Below, piece after piece: positions 50,971 through 60,759 of a stretch of 64,000 bases of DNA. Below the pieces are notes generated by a model that was not told the origin of the DNA, searched no databases, and saw only the letters and a list, made by a program, of their open reading frames with translations. The DNA comes from Streptomyces sp. Root431 (lineage in GTDB: Bacteria; Actinomycetota; Actinomycetes; Streptomycetales; Streptomycetaceae), in contig NZ_LMEI01000006.1 of assembly GCF_001426585.1 (NCBI RefSeq), positions 174,945-238,944 of the forward strand, given 5' to 3'. Every line of letters begins with the position of its first letter. Position 1 is the stretch's first letter. Made by a program: the position numbers and the translations under genes.

Positions 50971-53004
50971 ATGCGGAGCACGCAGCGCGTGAGCGACGAG
51001 GACCCGTACCTGTGGCTGGAAGAGGTCTCGGGCGAGGAGGCCCTGGCCTGGGTGGCCGAGCGGAACGCCGAGACGGCCGGCGTCCTGGCCGACGACCCCG
51101 CCTTCGCCCCGCTCAAGGAGCGGCTGCGCGAGGTGATGGACGCCGCGGACCGCATCCCGTACACCGTGCGGCGCGGCGCGCACCTCTACAACTTCTGGCG
51201 TGACGCCGAGCACGTCCGCGGCGTGTGGCGGCGCACCACCCTGGAGCAGTACCGCAAGGACGCACCCGAGTGGGAGATCCTCCTCGACGTCGACGCGCTC
51301 GCCGAGGCCGAGGACGAGAAGTGGGTCTGGGACGGGGCCCGCGTACGCCGGCCCGAGTACGACCGGGCGCTGGTGCGGCTTTCGCGCGACGGCGGCGACG
51401 CCGTCGTGGTCCGCGAGTTCGACCTCGGCACCCGGCGGTTCGTCGATGACGGCTTCCGCGTGGCCGAGGCGAAGACCCGCGCCGGCTGGATCGACGCCGA
51501 CACCGTCTTCGTCGGTACGGACACGGGGCCCGGCTCGCTGACCGGCTCGGGCTACCCCCGCCAGGTCCGCAGGTGGCGGCGGGGCACCCCGGTCGAGGAG
51601 GCCGAGCTCGTCTTCGAGGCCGAGCCGGGCGACGTGTCGGCCTGGGGATACCGCGACTCCACGCCCGGCTACGAGAGGGACTTCGTCGGCCGCGCCCTCG
51701 ACTTCTTCCGCAGCGAGACGCACCTCCTGCGCCCCGACTCCACCCTCGTCAGGATCGACGTCCCCGAGGACGCCGTCGCGTACGCCCACCGGCGGCACCT
51801 GATCGTCACCCTGAAGTCCGCCTGGCTCGGGCAGCCGACGGGCTCCCTCCTCGCCTTCGACTTCGACGCCTTCCTGGCGGGCGACCGCACCCCCGAGGTG
51901 CTGTTCACCCCGGACGAGCGGACCGCCCTCGCCGGGCACGCGTGGACCCGTCACCATCTGATCCTGGAGACGATGCACGACGTCAGCACCCGCATCGAGG
52001 TCCTCACCCCCGCCCCCGACGGCGGCTGGACCCGCGAACCGCTCGTCGGCGTCCCCGAGCTGTCCGCCGTCAGCGTCGTCGACACCGACCCCGACGTCTC
52101 CGACGAGTACTTCCTCGACGTGTCCGGGTTCCTGCAACCGTCCACCCTGTACCGCGGGAGCATCGGCGCCGACACGGAACTCCTCAAGCAGGCCCCGGAC
52201 CGCTTCTCGGCGGCCGGACTCTCGGTCGAGCAGTACTTCGCCACCTCCCAGGACGGCACGAGCGTCCCGTACTTCGTCATCGGCCCCGACCACGCCACCA
52301 CCGGGCCCGGCCCCACCCTGCTCTACGGCTACGGCGGCTTCGAGGTCTCCCTCACCCCCTACTACGGCTCCGTGACCGGCCGCGCCTGGCTGGAGCGCGG
52401 CGGCACGTACGTCATCGCGAACATCCGGGGCGGCGGCGAGTACGGACCGGACTGGCACCAGGCCGCGCTGGGCGCGGACCGGCCGCGGGCCTTCGAGGAC
52501 TTCGCCGCCGTCGCCGAGGACCTCGTCGCCCGGGGCATCACCACTCCCGCCATGCTCGGCGCCTCCGGCGGCAGCAACGGCGGCCTGCTCATGGGCGCGA
52601 TGCTCACCCGCCACCCCGGACTCTTCGGGGCGATCGTCGCCCAGGTGCCGCTGCTCGACATGACCCGCTTCCACAAGCTCCTCGCGGGCGCGTCCTGGAT
52701 CGCCGAGTACGGCGACCCCGACGACGAGGCCGACCTGCCGCACCTGCGCGACATCTCGCCGTACCACCGCCTCGCGGCGGACGCGGCCTACCCGCCGGTG
52801 CTCCTCATGACGTCGACCCGCGACGACCGCGTCCACCCCGGCCACGCCCGCAAGACCGCGGCGCGGCTGAGGGAACTCGGCCACCCGGTGCTCTTTCACG
52901 AGAACACCGGCGGCGGACACGCGGGCGCCGGCGACAACGAACAGGCCGCGCACAACAGCGCCCTCGTGCACACCTTCCTGTGGCAGCGGCTGGCCGCCGG
53001 CTGA
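50971..53004 (+). CDS. Prolyl oligopeptidase family serine peptidase (S9A)
   Basis: The 677-residue product begins with D-E-D-P-Y-L-W-L-E (typical N-terminal motif), has a beta-propeller region (about 80-400) and an alpha/beta hydrolase C-terminal domain with L-Y-G-Y-G-G-F, the nucleophile G-G-S-N-G-G, Asp in T-R-D-D-R-V-H-P and His in G-G-G-H-A-G-A. It has no signal peptide and should act on short proline-containing peptides in the cytoplasm. It is close behind the nitrobindin-like gene. Confidence 0.93.
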   Translation: MRSTQRVSDEDPYLWLEEVSGEEALAWVAERNAETAGVLADDPAFAPLKERLREVMDAADRIPYTVRRGAHLYNFWRDAEHVRGVWRRTTLEQYRKDAPEWEILLDVDALAEAEDEKWVWDGARVRRPEYDRALVRLSRDGGDAVVVREFDLGTRRFVDDGFRVAEAKTRAGWIDADTVFVGTDTGPGSLTGSGYPRQVRRWRRGTPVEEAELVFEAEPGDVSAWGYRDSTPGYERDFVGRALDFFRSETHLLRPDSTLVRIDVPEDAVAYAHRRHLIVTLKSAWLGQPTGSLLAFDFDAFLAGDRTPEVLFTPDERTALAGHAWTRHHLILETMHDVSTRIEVLTPAPDGGWTREPLVGVPELSAVSVVDTDPDVSDEYFLDVSGFLQPSTLYRGSIGADTELLKQAPDRFSAAGLSVEQYFATSQDGTSVPYFVIGPDHATTGPGPTLLYGYGGFEVSLTPYYGSVTGRAWLERGGTYVIANIRGGGEYGPDWHQAALGADRPRAFEDFAAVAEDLVARGITTPAMLGASGGSNGGLLMGAMLTRHPGLFGAIVAQVPLLDMTRFHKLLAGASWIAEYGDPDDEADLPHLRDISPYHRLAADAAYPPVLLMTSTRDDRVHPGHARKTAARLRELGHPVLFHENTGGGHAGAGDNEQAAHNSALVHTFLWQRLAAG

Positions 53005-53010
53005 CTCCGC

Positions 53011-53060
53011 GGGGACGTCCTGCCGATCGGACCGGGCTCGCGGCGTGATCGGCAAGACGC
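53011..53060. terminator. Hairpin between convergent peptidase and LuxR genes
   Basis: TGCCGATC (53021-53028) pairs with GATCGGCA (53047-53054), extended by partial GACGTC pairing. It fills the 96-base gap. Confidence 0.55.
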
Positions 53061-53100
53061 CCCCTGGGACGTCATCCCTGTGTACCGAGCGGGCCCGGCG

Positions 53101-54084
53101 TCACAGCCAGCCGGAGCGCTGGGCCTGCAGAGCCATCTGGAACCGGCTCGTGGCGCCGAGCCGGGCCATGAGGATCTGGATCCGGCGGAACAGCGTGCGG
53201 CGGCTGATGCCGAGCTCCCGGGCGATCACGTCGTCGCCCGCCCCGCCCGCCAGCAGCCACAGCAGCCGCCGGTCGGAGGGCGGCAGCCCGCCCGGGCGGG
53301 CGATGTGGCCGTGGAACGGGAGGGCGTTCTGCCAGGCCTGCTCGAACAGCGCCACGAGCGCCGAGAGCAGGCCGCAGGGCTGCACGACCAGCATCGTGTT
53401 GTGGACGTCCGCCTCCTTGATCGACAGCGACACGAGCGCGTACGCCTCGTCGATGATCACCAGCTTGACCGGCACCGACGGCAGCACCCGAGCCTGCTCG
53501 CCGGCCTCGATGCAGGGCTCGATGGCCGACTCCAGATTGCCCGGCAGCTCCAGCGACTCGCGTGAGTACACGACGCGCTGCGTGACCCCGCGGGCGAGGG
53601 TGGCCAGCGCGTCCTCGGTGGCGCCGGGCAGCGGGAAGTACGGCGGGGAGTCGAGCTGCCGGATCTGATGGCGGGCACTGGCCCACGCCTGGCGCATCCG
53701 GAGCCCGATCGCCTCGCCGGTGACGATCTCCACGAGGTGGTCGGTGTCCCCGGCGAGCCGCCGCCGCCGGAACGACTCGAACGCACCCCCGACCGTGATG
53801 CGGGACTCGTCGAGCTCCGCCGCCCGGTGCCGGCCGAGGATCTCCAGACCGGCGGCCGGCGGCACCGGCGCCACGACGTCCTCGCCCTCCACGGCGGCGC
53901 TCGCCAGACCGGCGTCGACCAGGGTCCCGTACGCCGCCGAGAGCGCCGCGCCCTCCAGACCGGCCGCCGCACCGATCGCGCTCAGCGGGGCCGGCGCCAG
54001 CTCCAGAAGCTTCAGGTACACCAGCCCCGCGTCCCGATCGATCCCGAGCAGCCGGAGGGCCTCACTGAGCTTCGCGTTCGCCAT
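53101..54084 (-). CDS. LuxR-type regulator with TrmB-like N-terminus
   Basis: The 327-residue product starts M-A-N-A-K-L-S-E-A-L-R-L-L-G-I, a TrmB-type winged helix (about 1-80: L-K-L-L-E-L-A-P-A-P-L-S-A-I-G, G-A-A-L-S-A-A-Y-G-T-L-V-D-A-G-L). The middle resembles the conserved domain of Streptomyces LuxR-type orphan regulators, and the C-terminus has D-D-V-I-A-R-E-L-G-I-S-R-R-T-L-F-R-R-I as the DNA-binding helix pair. M-R-I at 54093 is an alternative start three codons upstream. No target is identified; it is divergent from aminopeptidase P. Confidence 0.85.
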   Translation of the reverse strand: MANAKLSEALRLLGIDRDAGLVYLKLLELAPAPLSAIGAAAGLEGAALSAAYGTLVDAGLASAAVEGEDVVAPVPPAAGLEILGRHRAAELDESRITVGGAFESFRRRRLAGDTDHLVEIVTGEAIGLRMRQAWASARHQIRQLDSPPYFPLPGATEDALATLARGVTQRVVYSRESLELPGNLESAIEPCIEAGEQARVLPSVPVKLVIIDEAYALVSLSIKEADVHNTMLVVQPCGLLSALVALFEQAWQNALPFHGHIARPGGLPPSDRRLLWLLAGGAGDDVIARELGISRRTLFRRIQILMARLGATSRFQMALQAQRSGWL

Positions 54085-54255
54085 GATCCGCATTATCGAC
54101 GGCCCGACGACCCCTCCGCACCCATGAGCGGCCTGCCCGATGGCCGATCTGTGCCACTGGCGGTCCTGGGCACCCACAGCGCGTTCGGCGCAGTACTGTC
54201 CGTGAGCCGCCGAGGAACGGCGGCCGAGGAACCCCTCCAGAAGAAGGTGCATCGC

Positions 54256-55671
<1,416 letters not shown>

Positions 55672-55678
55672 TCCACCA

Positions 55679-55715
55679 GGGCTTGTCCGACTCTGATCCG
55701 CCGGACAGGCCCTAG
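55679..55715. repeat. Dispersed palindromic repeat, copy C
   Basis: AGGGCTTGTCCG and CGGACAGGCCCT are inverted around CTCTGATCCGC-type sequence. Its reverse complement starts CTAGGGCCTGTCCGG and aligns with copy A at 1055. It follows the aminopeptidase gene by 8 bases and could form a terminator-like hairpin. Confidence 0.65.
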
Positions 55716-56184
55716 CCGTACGGCCTTTCCCGGCACCCCCTATCCCGCGATGTCCTCGTAGAGGGCGAAGAGACGCGGGAGGGGGGGCTGTCGTCCGTGG
55801 CGGGATGCCGCGAGAGCGCGGTCCGGCAGGTCGCCATGAGGTGCCGGGCCCGGGCTTCACGGTCGGACTGCTCGGCGGCCTCGTGTACGCCCACGCGAGC
55901 CCGGTGAGCCCCGGCGGCGCGTACCAGATCCCGGCCCTCGGGATCGACGTCGTCACGGCCCCCGCTGCTCGCCGCCGCGTACGCCGCGACCGTCCTCCGG
56001 CTCGCCGTCACCCGTGAACCGGGCGCACTCGTTCGCCCGTGCGTTCGGAACCGGAGGGGGAGAGGGCTCCGAAAGGCCCGCGTATTCACCGGTTCAGGTG
56101 ACAGTGGTCGAGGCGAAACGTCCCTCCCGGGTCGCACGCGGCCACGCTCGACGGGACACATGGACCCACCCTGTGGAGCGTCCG
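55716..56184. other. Gene-poor interval with possible coding remnants
   Basis: No intact gene is supported here. On the minus strand a frame ending at 55740 (stop TAG at 55742-55740) reads P-L-P-R-L-F-A-L-Y-E-D-I-A-G with coding-like codons, and an adjacent frame reads V-H-E-A-A-E-Q-S-D-R-E-A-R-A-R-H-L. On the plus strand 55855-55960 reads F-T-V-G-L-L-G-G-L-V-Y-A-H-A-S-P, then a different frame gives L-L-A-A-A-Y-A-A-T-V-L-R. These look like decayed pieces of genes broken by frameshifts. The family cannot be named. Confidence 0.4.
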
Positions 56185-56595
56185 ATGCAGCTGATTCCCC
56201 GTCACGACCCGCACCTCGTCGTCCGCTCGGCCGGCGGAACCACCGTCGCCGTGCTCCGCGGTGAGCTCGATCTCGTCCTGGTGCGGCACCTGAGGCCCGA
56301 GCTCGACGCCCTGGTCCGGGAGTCGGACGCCCTGACCCTCGACATCCGGCGGCTCGGCTTCTGCGACGCGACCGGTCTGGGCCTGCTCGCCCACTGCGCC
56401 GGGCGGGTCCAGGCGCGGGGCGCCCGCTGGCGGCTGATCTGCGACCAGCCGTGGATCCTCCGGCTCATCCGCCTGACGGCCCTCGGCGAACTCCTCCGCC
56501 CCGAGCCGGCCGCGCCGGGGGATCATCCGGCGGTCATCACACCTCACGACCCGGCCCGGGAGCCCCGGGAGTACGGCTTTCCGAGCCAGGGGTGA
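56185..56595 (+). CDS. STAS-domain anti-anti-sigma factor-like protein
   Basis: The 136-residue product has the STAS pattern: H-L-V-V-R-S-A-G-G-T-T-V-A-V-L-R-G-E-L-D-L, then L-T-L-D-I-R-R-L-G-F-C-D-A-T-G-L-G-L-L and L-I-C-D-Q-P. D-A-T-G-L replaces the usual D-S-S-G-L, leaving Thr at the phosphorylation position. Such proteins bind anti-sigma kinases. GGAG precedes the ATG at 56185. No anti-sigma factor is adjacent. Its 3' end overlaps the remnant of a response regulator on the other strand. Confidence 0.8.
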   Translation: MQLIPRHDPHLVVRSAGGTTVAVLRGELDLVLVRHLRPELDALVRESDALTLDIRRLGFCDATGLGLLAHCAGRVQARGARWRLICDQPWILRLIRLTALGELLRPEPAAPGDHPAVITPHDPAREPREYGFPSQG

Positions 56596-56643
56596 CGAGC
56601 CCGGTCTCGTAGGCGGCGACGACCGCCTGGGCCCGGTCGCGCA
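56537..56643 (-). pseudogene. 3' remnant of a NarL/LuxR-type response regulator
   Basis: Reading from 56643 on the minus strand gives L-R-D-R-A-Q-A-V-V-A-A-Y-E-T-G-L-V, the end of the helix-turn-helix domain of a two-component response regulator (usual form: L-x-D-R-x-Q-A-V-x-x-A-Y-E-x-G-L-V), followed by a tail to TGA. The receiver domain and most of the DNA-binding domain are missing; upstream sequence is replaced by FtsX. Confidence 0.65.
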
Positions 56644-56646
56644 GGC

Positions 56647-57050
56647 CTGATCGTCATGCTCACGGTCATGCTGGTCGTGGTGGCCTGCCTGGGCTGTTCA
56701 ACACGGTCGTCATGGACACCCGCGAACGGGTCCGTGACCTGGGCGTCCACAAGGCGCTGGGAATGACCCCGCGCCAGACGGTCGTGCAGGTCCTCACCTC
56801 CGTGGGAGGCATCGGCCTCGTGGCGGGCGCCCTCGGCGTCCCGCTGGGCGTGGCGCTCCACCACTGGGTGATGCCGGCGATGGGCCGGGCCTCCGGCGCC
56901 ACGATCCCGCCCGCCGACATCGACGTGTACGGCGCGCCCCTGCTGGCGTTTCTGGCCGCCGCCGGAGTGGTGATCGCGACGGCCGGCGCGCTGCTCCCGG
57001 CGGGCTGGGCGGCCAGGACGAGCACGGCGCGCGCCCTGCGGGCCGAGTGA
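56647..57050 (+). pseudogene. 3' remnant of an FtsX-type ABC permease, with frameshift
   Basis: From 56647 the plus strand reads L-I-V-M-L-T-V-M-L-V-V-V-A-C-L-G, then after a one-base loss near 56692 continues in another frame with L-F-N-T-V-V-M-D-T-R-E-R-V-R-D-L-G-V-H-K-A-L-G-M-T-P, as in the C-terminal membrane domain of FtsX/MacB-like permeases (G-V-x-K-A-L-G-M-T-P-x-Q). Three more hydrophobic segments run to the stop at 57050. The N-terminal three quarters are absent. An intact downstream frame of 112 codons starts at 56712. Confidence 0.75.
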
Positions 57051-57105
57051 GGGACGTCCGGCCGCCGGGGCCGGTCGGCGGTGACCACCGCGATACCGTC
57101 GCGGC

Positions 57106-57621
57106 ATGTCTGAAGTCCGGTTGACCACGCCCTCCTTCCTCGTGCTCGGCATCATCGACCAGCTGGGCGAGGCCAGTCCGTACGACGTGAAGGTGGAGGC
57201 CGCGCGCACCGTGGCCCCCTTCTGGTCGATGCCCCACGCGCAGGTCTACGCCCAGTGCGACCGGCTCCTGGAGGCGGGGCTGCTGTCGGAGGTGCGCCAG
57301 TCCGGGGGCCGGAACCGGCGGCTGATGAAACTGACGGAGGAGGGGGCGGCGGCCCTGCGCGGCTGGCTCGCCGACTCCTCCTTCGTCCCGGTCGAGGCGC
57401 GCGAACGCGGCATCCTCAAGCTGTGGTTCGGCGCCAGCCCGCGCGTCCACGCTCCGGTCCAGGTCGAGGAGCACCAGCGGACCCTCGGCGAGTACGAGGA
57501 ACTCGCCGAGGGCGTCGGGGAGCTGCTGTCGCGCGGGCAGCGCGAGGCGCTGGAGTTCGGCATCCGTTACGAGCGGATGATGGTCGACTTCTGGCAGTGG
57601 GTCGAGACCCGCGAACCCTGA
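57106..57621 (+). CDS. PadR-family regulator
   Basis: The 171-residue product has the PadR winged helix: S-F-L-V-L-G-I-I-D-Q-L-G-E-A-S-P-Y-D-V-K, H-A-Q-V-Y-A-Q-C-D-R-L-L-E-A-G-L-L and R-L-M-K-L-T-E-E-G-A-A-A-L-R-G-W-L. The C-terminal helix pairs would dimerise. It lies directly upstream of two membrane-protein genes whose promoter carries a perfect palindrome, so it probably represses those. Confidence 0.9.
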   Translation: MSEVRLTTPSFLVLGIIDQLGEASPYDVKVEAARTVAPFWSMPHAQVYAQCDRLLEAGLLSEVRQSGGRNRRLMKLTEEGAAALRGWLADSSFVPVEARERGILKLWFGASPRVHAPVQVEEHQRTLGEYEELAEGVGELLSRGQREALEFGIRYERMMVDFWQWVETREP

Positions 57622-57636
57622 CTTGTTACCGACCGG

Positions 57637-57689
57637 TTGACCCCGGCCGCCTCCCGCCCTACCTTCCTCCATAGTCCAGACAGGACTAT
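57637..57689 (+). promoter_or_regulatory. Promoter and operator of the DUF2306 membrane-protein pair
   Basis: TTGACC (57637-57642), 17 bases and TACCTT (57660-57665) form a strong promoter with transcription start near 57672. ATAGTCC-AGACA-GGACTAT (57671-57689) is a perfect inverted repeat starting at that point. Confidence 0.75.
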
Positions 57690-57713
57690 CGCGCGTTCGG
57701 AGGGGGAACCGCC

Positions 57714-58919
57714 GTGGGGCGTCCGACAAGCACGAGACGGGGGAGGGCCGCCGCCCTCGCGATCACGGTCGTCTGCCTGGCGTACGCGCCGATCGCGGCG
57801 ACCGAACTCTGGCCCTACGCCAGCCCCGGCGCACCCGCCATCGGCGAATGGCTCCTCGGCAGGACTGTCTCCCCGGAGTTCGTGGCCGATGCCGTGCGCG
57901 ACCGGATGGGGCCGTACACCCGCAGCCTCGCCCCGCTGATCCTGCACTCCGTCCTCGGCGGCCTGCTGATGCTGCTCGGCCCCGTACAACTGCTCTCGGC
58001 CGTACGGCGACGCATCCGGCTGCACCGGATCACCGGGACCGTCTTCGCCGTCACCGTGTACGTGTCGATGGCCGGCGCCGCCCTCTACCTCGTCCGCACG
58101 CCGCCGGAACAGGCCTTCAGCGGGGCCGCGTTCTGGATCGTCCTCGCCACGATCCTGGTCGGCACCGTCGGCAGCGTGACCCTCGGCGTCCTCGCCGCCG
58201 TCCGCGGCTTCCCGGACCTGCACCAGCGTTGGCTGCTGCTCTGCTACGGCTTCCTGATGACCGCCCCGCTGCTCCGCCTCGAATGGGGATTCCTGCCCGC
58301 GCTCTATCCCGGGCTCTCCCTCCAGGACATCAACCGCGTCGCGATCATGCACCTCGGCTCCCTGGTCTCCTTCGGCGCGCTGCTCGCCTCCCGCGCACTC
58401 GACCGGCGCACCACCGTCCCCGGCCTGACCGGCACCTGGTGCCCGGGGCCGGTCATGGCCGCCGTCCACCTCGCGGGCGCCGCCGGGCTGACCTGGATCA
58501 CGGTCGCCTTCCTCGACCAGGGGACCGGCGGACGCCGGCTGCTCCTCGCCTACGCCGTCCCGTACGCCGCCACCTACGCCGTCATCGCGGTGCGGGCGGC
58601 ACGCGCGCGCGGTGCCCACTGGGCGCGGGAGGAGTGGCGCCTGCACCTGGCGGCGCTGTGCCTGGCCCCCGCGTTCTCGGCGGTGGCCGTGCCCGTACTG
58701 GAACGGACCATGGGTCTCGACCGGCTCACGGCCCTGATCGCGGGCGTCGGCATCGGCGGCGGCATGCTCGCGTACGCGGCCGTCACCGTGGTGAGCCTGC
58801 GCGTGCTGTACGGCCGTGAACTCCTCAAGCGGCAGGAGGCGTTCACCGCTGGACCCACCGACCATTCGCCCCTGCCGGTCGCGGCAACCGCCCTCGCGCG
58901 GGAAGGAGAGGACCGATGA
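57714..58919 (+). CDS. DUF2306-like integral membrane protein
   Basis: The 401-residue product has about eight to ten hydrophobic segments. L-H-S-V-L-G-G-L-L-M-L-L-G-P-V-Q-L-L-S (about 77-95), R-L-H-R-I-T-G-T-V-F and L-H-Q-R-W-L-L-L-C-Y match the DUF2306 pattern of His-containing helices and R-x-H-R-x-x-G, suggestive of haem or quinone binding but unproven. GGAGGGGG precedes the GTG. It overlaps the next gene by an ATGA and is likely controlled by the upstream PadR. Confidence 0.8.
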   Translation: MGRPTSTRRGRAAALAITVVCLAYAPIAATELWPYASPGAPAIGEWLLGRTVSPEFVADAVRDRMGPYTRSLAPLILHSVLGGLLMLLGPVQLLSAVRRRIRLHRITGTVFAVTVYVSMAGAALYLVRTPPEQAFSGAAFWIVLATILVGTVGSVTLGVLAAVRGFPDLHQRWLLLCYGFLMTAPLLRLEWGFLPALYPGLSLQDINRVAIMHLGSLVSFGALLASRALDRRTTVPGLTGTWCPGPVMAAVHLAGAAGLTWITVAFLDQGTGGRRLLLAYAVPYAATYAVIAVRAARARGAHWAREEWRLHLAALCLAPAFSAVAVPVLERTMGLDRLTALIAGVGIGGGMLAYAAVTVVSLRVLYGRELLKRQEAFTAGPTDHSPLPVAATALAREGEDR

Positions 58920-59848
58920 GCGACACCGAGAAGCCGGTGCGCGACGATGCCGGCACGCTCGACGGCAGGGAACTCTCGCCCGCCGTCGTGATCCTGAGCT
59001 CCGTCGTGGGCGGCATCAGCCTCACCGTGGGCGCCCTGCTCGCCGTCACGAGCCTGACCGGCCACGCGGCGGGCGCCTGGGTGTCCCCGGAGGCGCTCAG
59101 CCCCGGCCTCGTGGGGGCCGCCATGGCGGGGGTCGCGCCCGCGCTGTTCACCCTCGGCAAGGCGCGTGTCTGGGAGGAGGCGCGCACCCTCGTCCTGCCG
59201 CTCGTGATCGTCCTCGTCGGCCTCTTCGCGGTGAGCCTCCTGAACGGCGGCAGCCTCCAGGCCGTCCACGGCGGCCCGCTGTTCCTGGCCCTGTTCAGCC
59301 TCGGCTGGGTCGCCACCCTCGGACTGCTCGCGCTCGCCGCCGTCGTGTGCCTCGCCGCGCAGTACCGCCGACCGGCCCCGCCGTCCGGAGCCGAGCGCCC
59401 GCGCGTCGCACCCCTGCCCGGCTGGTCGAAGCCGCTCCTCGCGGTCCTCGGCTCCGGATGGTTCGGCATCGGCGCCGGCCTGCTGGCCTTCCCCGCCTTC
59501 TGGGGCCCCCTCGTGCCGTGGACGGTGAACCGCGCCGACGCGCAGGGCCTCGGCGTGTGGGCCCTGGCGCTCGGCGTCGGCGTCCTCGGCTCCCTCGTCG
59601 AGGACGACCTCGCCCGTATCCGCCCCGCCCTCACGGCCGTCCCCGCGGTGGCCCTCGCGACCGCCGTCGTCCTCGCCGTCCACGCCCGGACCGTCGACTG
59701 GACCTCGGGCCCCGGCATCTCCCTCCTCGCCCTCGTCGCGGGCCTGCTCACGACCGGCGTCTCGGGCCGCCTCCTCCTGACGAAGGCGGGCGCCGCCGGC
59801 GAGGACGGGAAGGAGCCGGCCTCCGCGGCTGTTCGGCGCAAGGAGTGA
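58916..59848 (+). CDS. Integral membrane protein, unknown family
   Basis: The 310-residue product has eight or so hydrophobic segments (A-V-V-I-L-S-S-V-V-G-G-I-S-L-T-V-G-A-L-L-A-V near 23-45; L-V-L-P-L-V-I-V-L-V-G-L-F-A-V near 92-108; and further ones) and a charged Lys/Glu tail. I do not recognise the family. It is translated from the same mRNA as the DUF2306-like protein (ATGA overlap), so the two may form a complex. Confidence 0.75.
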   Translation: MSDTEKPVRDDAGTLDGRELSPAVVILSSVVGGISLTVGALLAVTSLTGHAAGAWVSPEALSPGLVGAAMAGVAPALFTLGKARVWEEARTLVLPLVIVLVGLFAVSLLNGGSLQAVHGGPLFLALFSLGWVATLGLLALAAVVCLAAQYRRPAPPSGAERPRVAPLPGWSKPLLAVLGSGWFGIGAGLLAFPAFWGPLVPWTVNRADAQGLGVWALALGVGVLGSLVEDDLARIRPALTAVPAVALATAVVLAVHARTVDWTSGPGISLLALVAGLLTTGVSGRLLLTKAGAAGEDGKEPASAAVRRKE

Positions 59849-59979
59849 TCACCGCGATGCCGCACAGAGGGGCGAGGCGGTGACGGGGCCGTTCAACGAG
59901 GAGAGACCCAAGCCGTTGCGAGGCCCGGGCGGTCGAAAAGCCGTGGAGCCAGGGGGCCGTTGGGCGTGATGATGGCGGG

Positions 59980-60588
59980 ATGACCCAGCACACGCAGCCC
60001 GTGGACGCCCTGATCGTCGTGGACGTGCAGTCGGCCTTCGTCGTCGGTGACGGGGCCGTCCCCGCGGCCGACCGGCTCGTCGACCGGACGACGGACCTGA
60101 TCGCCCGGGCGCGGAAGGACGGGGCGCTCGTCGTCCACCTCCAGAACGACGGGCCGCCCGGATCCGAGGACGAGCCCCACACGCCCGGCTGGGAACTCCA
60201 CCACCCCGTCGAGCCGGGCCCCTCGGAGTTCGTGATCCGCAAGCCTCAGGACGACGGCTTCCACGAGACCCCACTGGGCGGCGTACTCACCGACGCGGGG
60301 GTCACGGCCGTCGCCGTCTGCGGCGTGATGTCCGAGATGTGCGTGCAGGCGACGGCCCGTACGGCCCTGGCGCGCGGCTACCGCGTCGTCGTGCCGTACG
60401 ACGCCCACGCGACGCAGGACTGCCCGGCGGTACCGGGCGTCCACGAGGTCGTGCCGGCCGCGACGGTCTCCCGGGTCGCGGCGTACGCCCTCGGGAGCGA
60501 CGCGGAGGTTACCGTATCCGCCGCCGACGTCACCTTCACGGCCCCCGCCGCGTCCCCGGCCACGGGCGCCGCACCCGACCTCCGGTAA
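59980..60588 (+). CDS. Isochorismatase-family cysteine hydrolase
   Basis: The 202-residue product has the catalytic triad: Asp in L-I-V-V-D-V-Q, Lys in V-I-R-K-P-Q-D-D and Cys in M-S-E-M-C-V-Q-A-T-A-R. The cis-peptide element V-C-G-V-M-S-E precedes the Cys. Members hydrolyse amides such as nicotinamide or N-carbamoyl compounds; the substrate is not determined here. It stands alone; the 131 bases upstream hold no other gene. Confidence 0.92.
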   Translation: MTQHTQPVDALIVVDVQSAFVVGDGAVPAADRLVDRTTDLIARARKDGALVVHLQNDGPPGSEDEPHTPGWELHHPVEPGPSEFVIRKPQDDGFHETPLGGVLTDAGVTAVAVCGVMSEMCVQATARTALARGYRVVVPYDAHATQDCPAVPGVHEVVPAATVSRVAAYALGSDAEVTVSAADVTFTAPAASPATGAAPDLR

Positions 60589-60668
60589 CCGTGGAAGCGC
60601 GCCACGAGACGTCCCGGGACGACGCCGAGCGGACCGTCCGTACGCGTATCCGCTCTGTGAGATCGGCG

Positions 60669-60686
60669 ATTGCATAAAACTGCAAT
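60669..60686. promoter_or_regulatory. AT-rich inverted repeat, candidate regulatory site
   Basis: ATTGCA (60669-60674) and TGCAAT (60681-60686) flank TAAAAC. It lies 73 bases upstream of the STAS-like gene in the lowest-G+C patch of the region, which suggests a promoter or operator. A-T-T-G-C-A-T-A resembles part of the Streptomyces ARG box, but the second half does not fit well. Confidence 0.35.
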
Positions 60687-60759
60687 TCATTACATCCTGG
60701 TCCGGCCCCCACGCCTCCGCACCCGTCACCATGGCCGTACGACAGGGAAGACGACGCGC

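Noticed and set aside
55805..56017. A 70-codon plus-strand ORF as a real small gene
   Set aside because: Only part of it looks like a membrane segment, it lacks an RBS and the coding-like signal shifts frame, so it is listed as a possible remnant only.
56712..57050. The 112-codon FtsX-like ORF as an intact gene
   Set aside because: FtsX permeases are several hundred residues; this holds only the C-terminal quarter, begins inside a membrane domain and is preceded by a frameshift.
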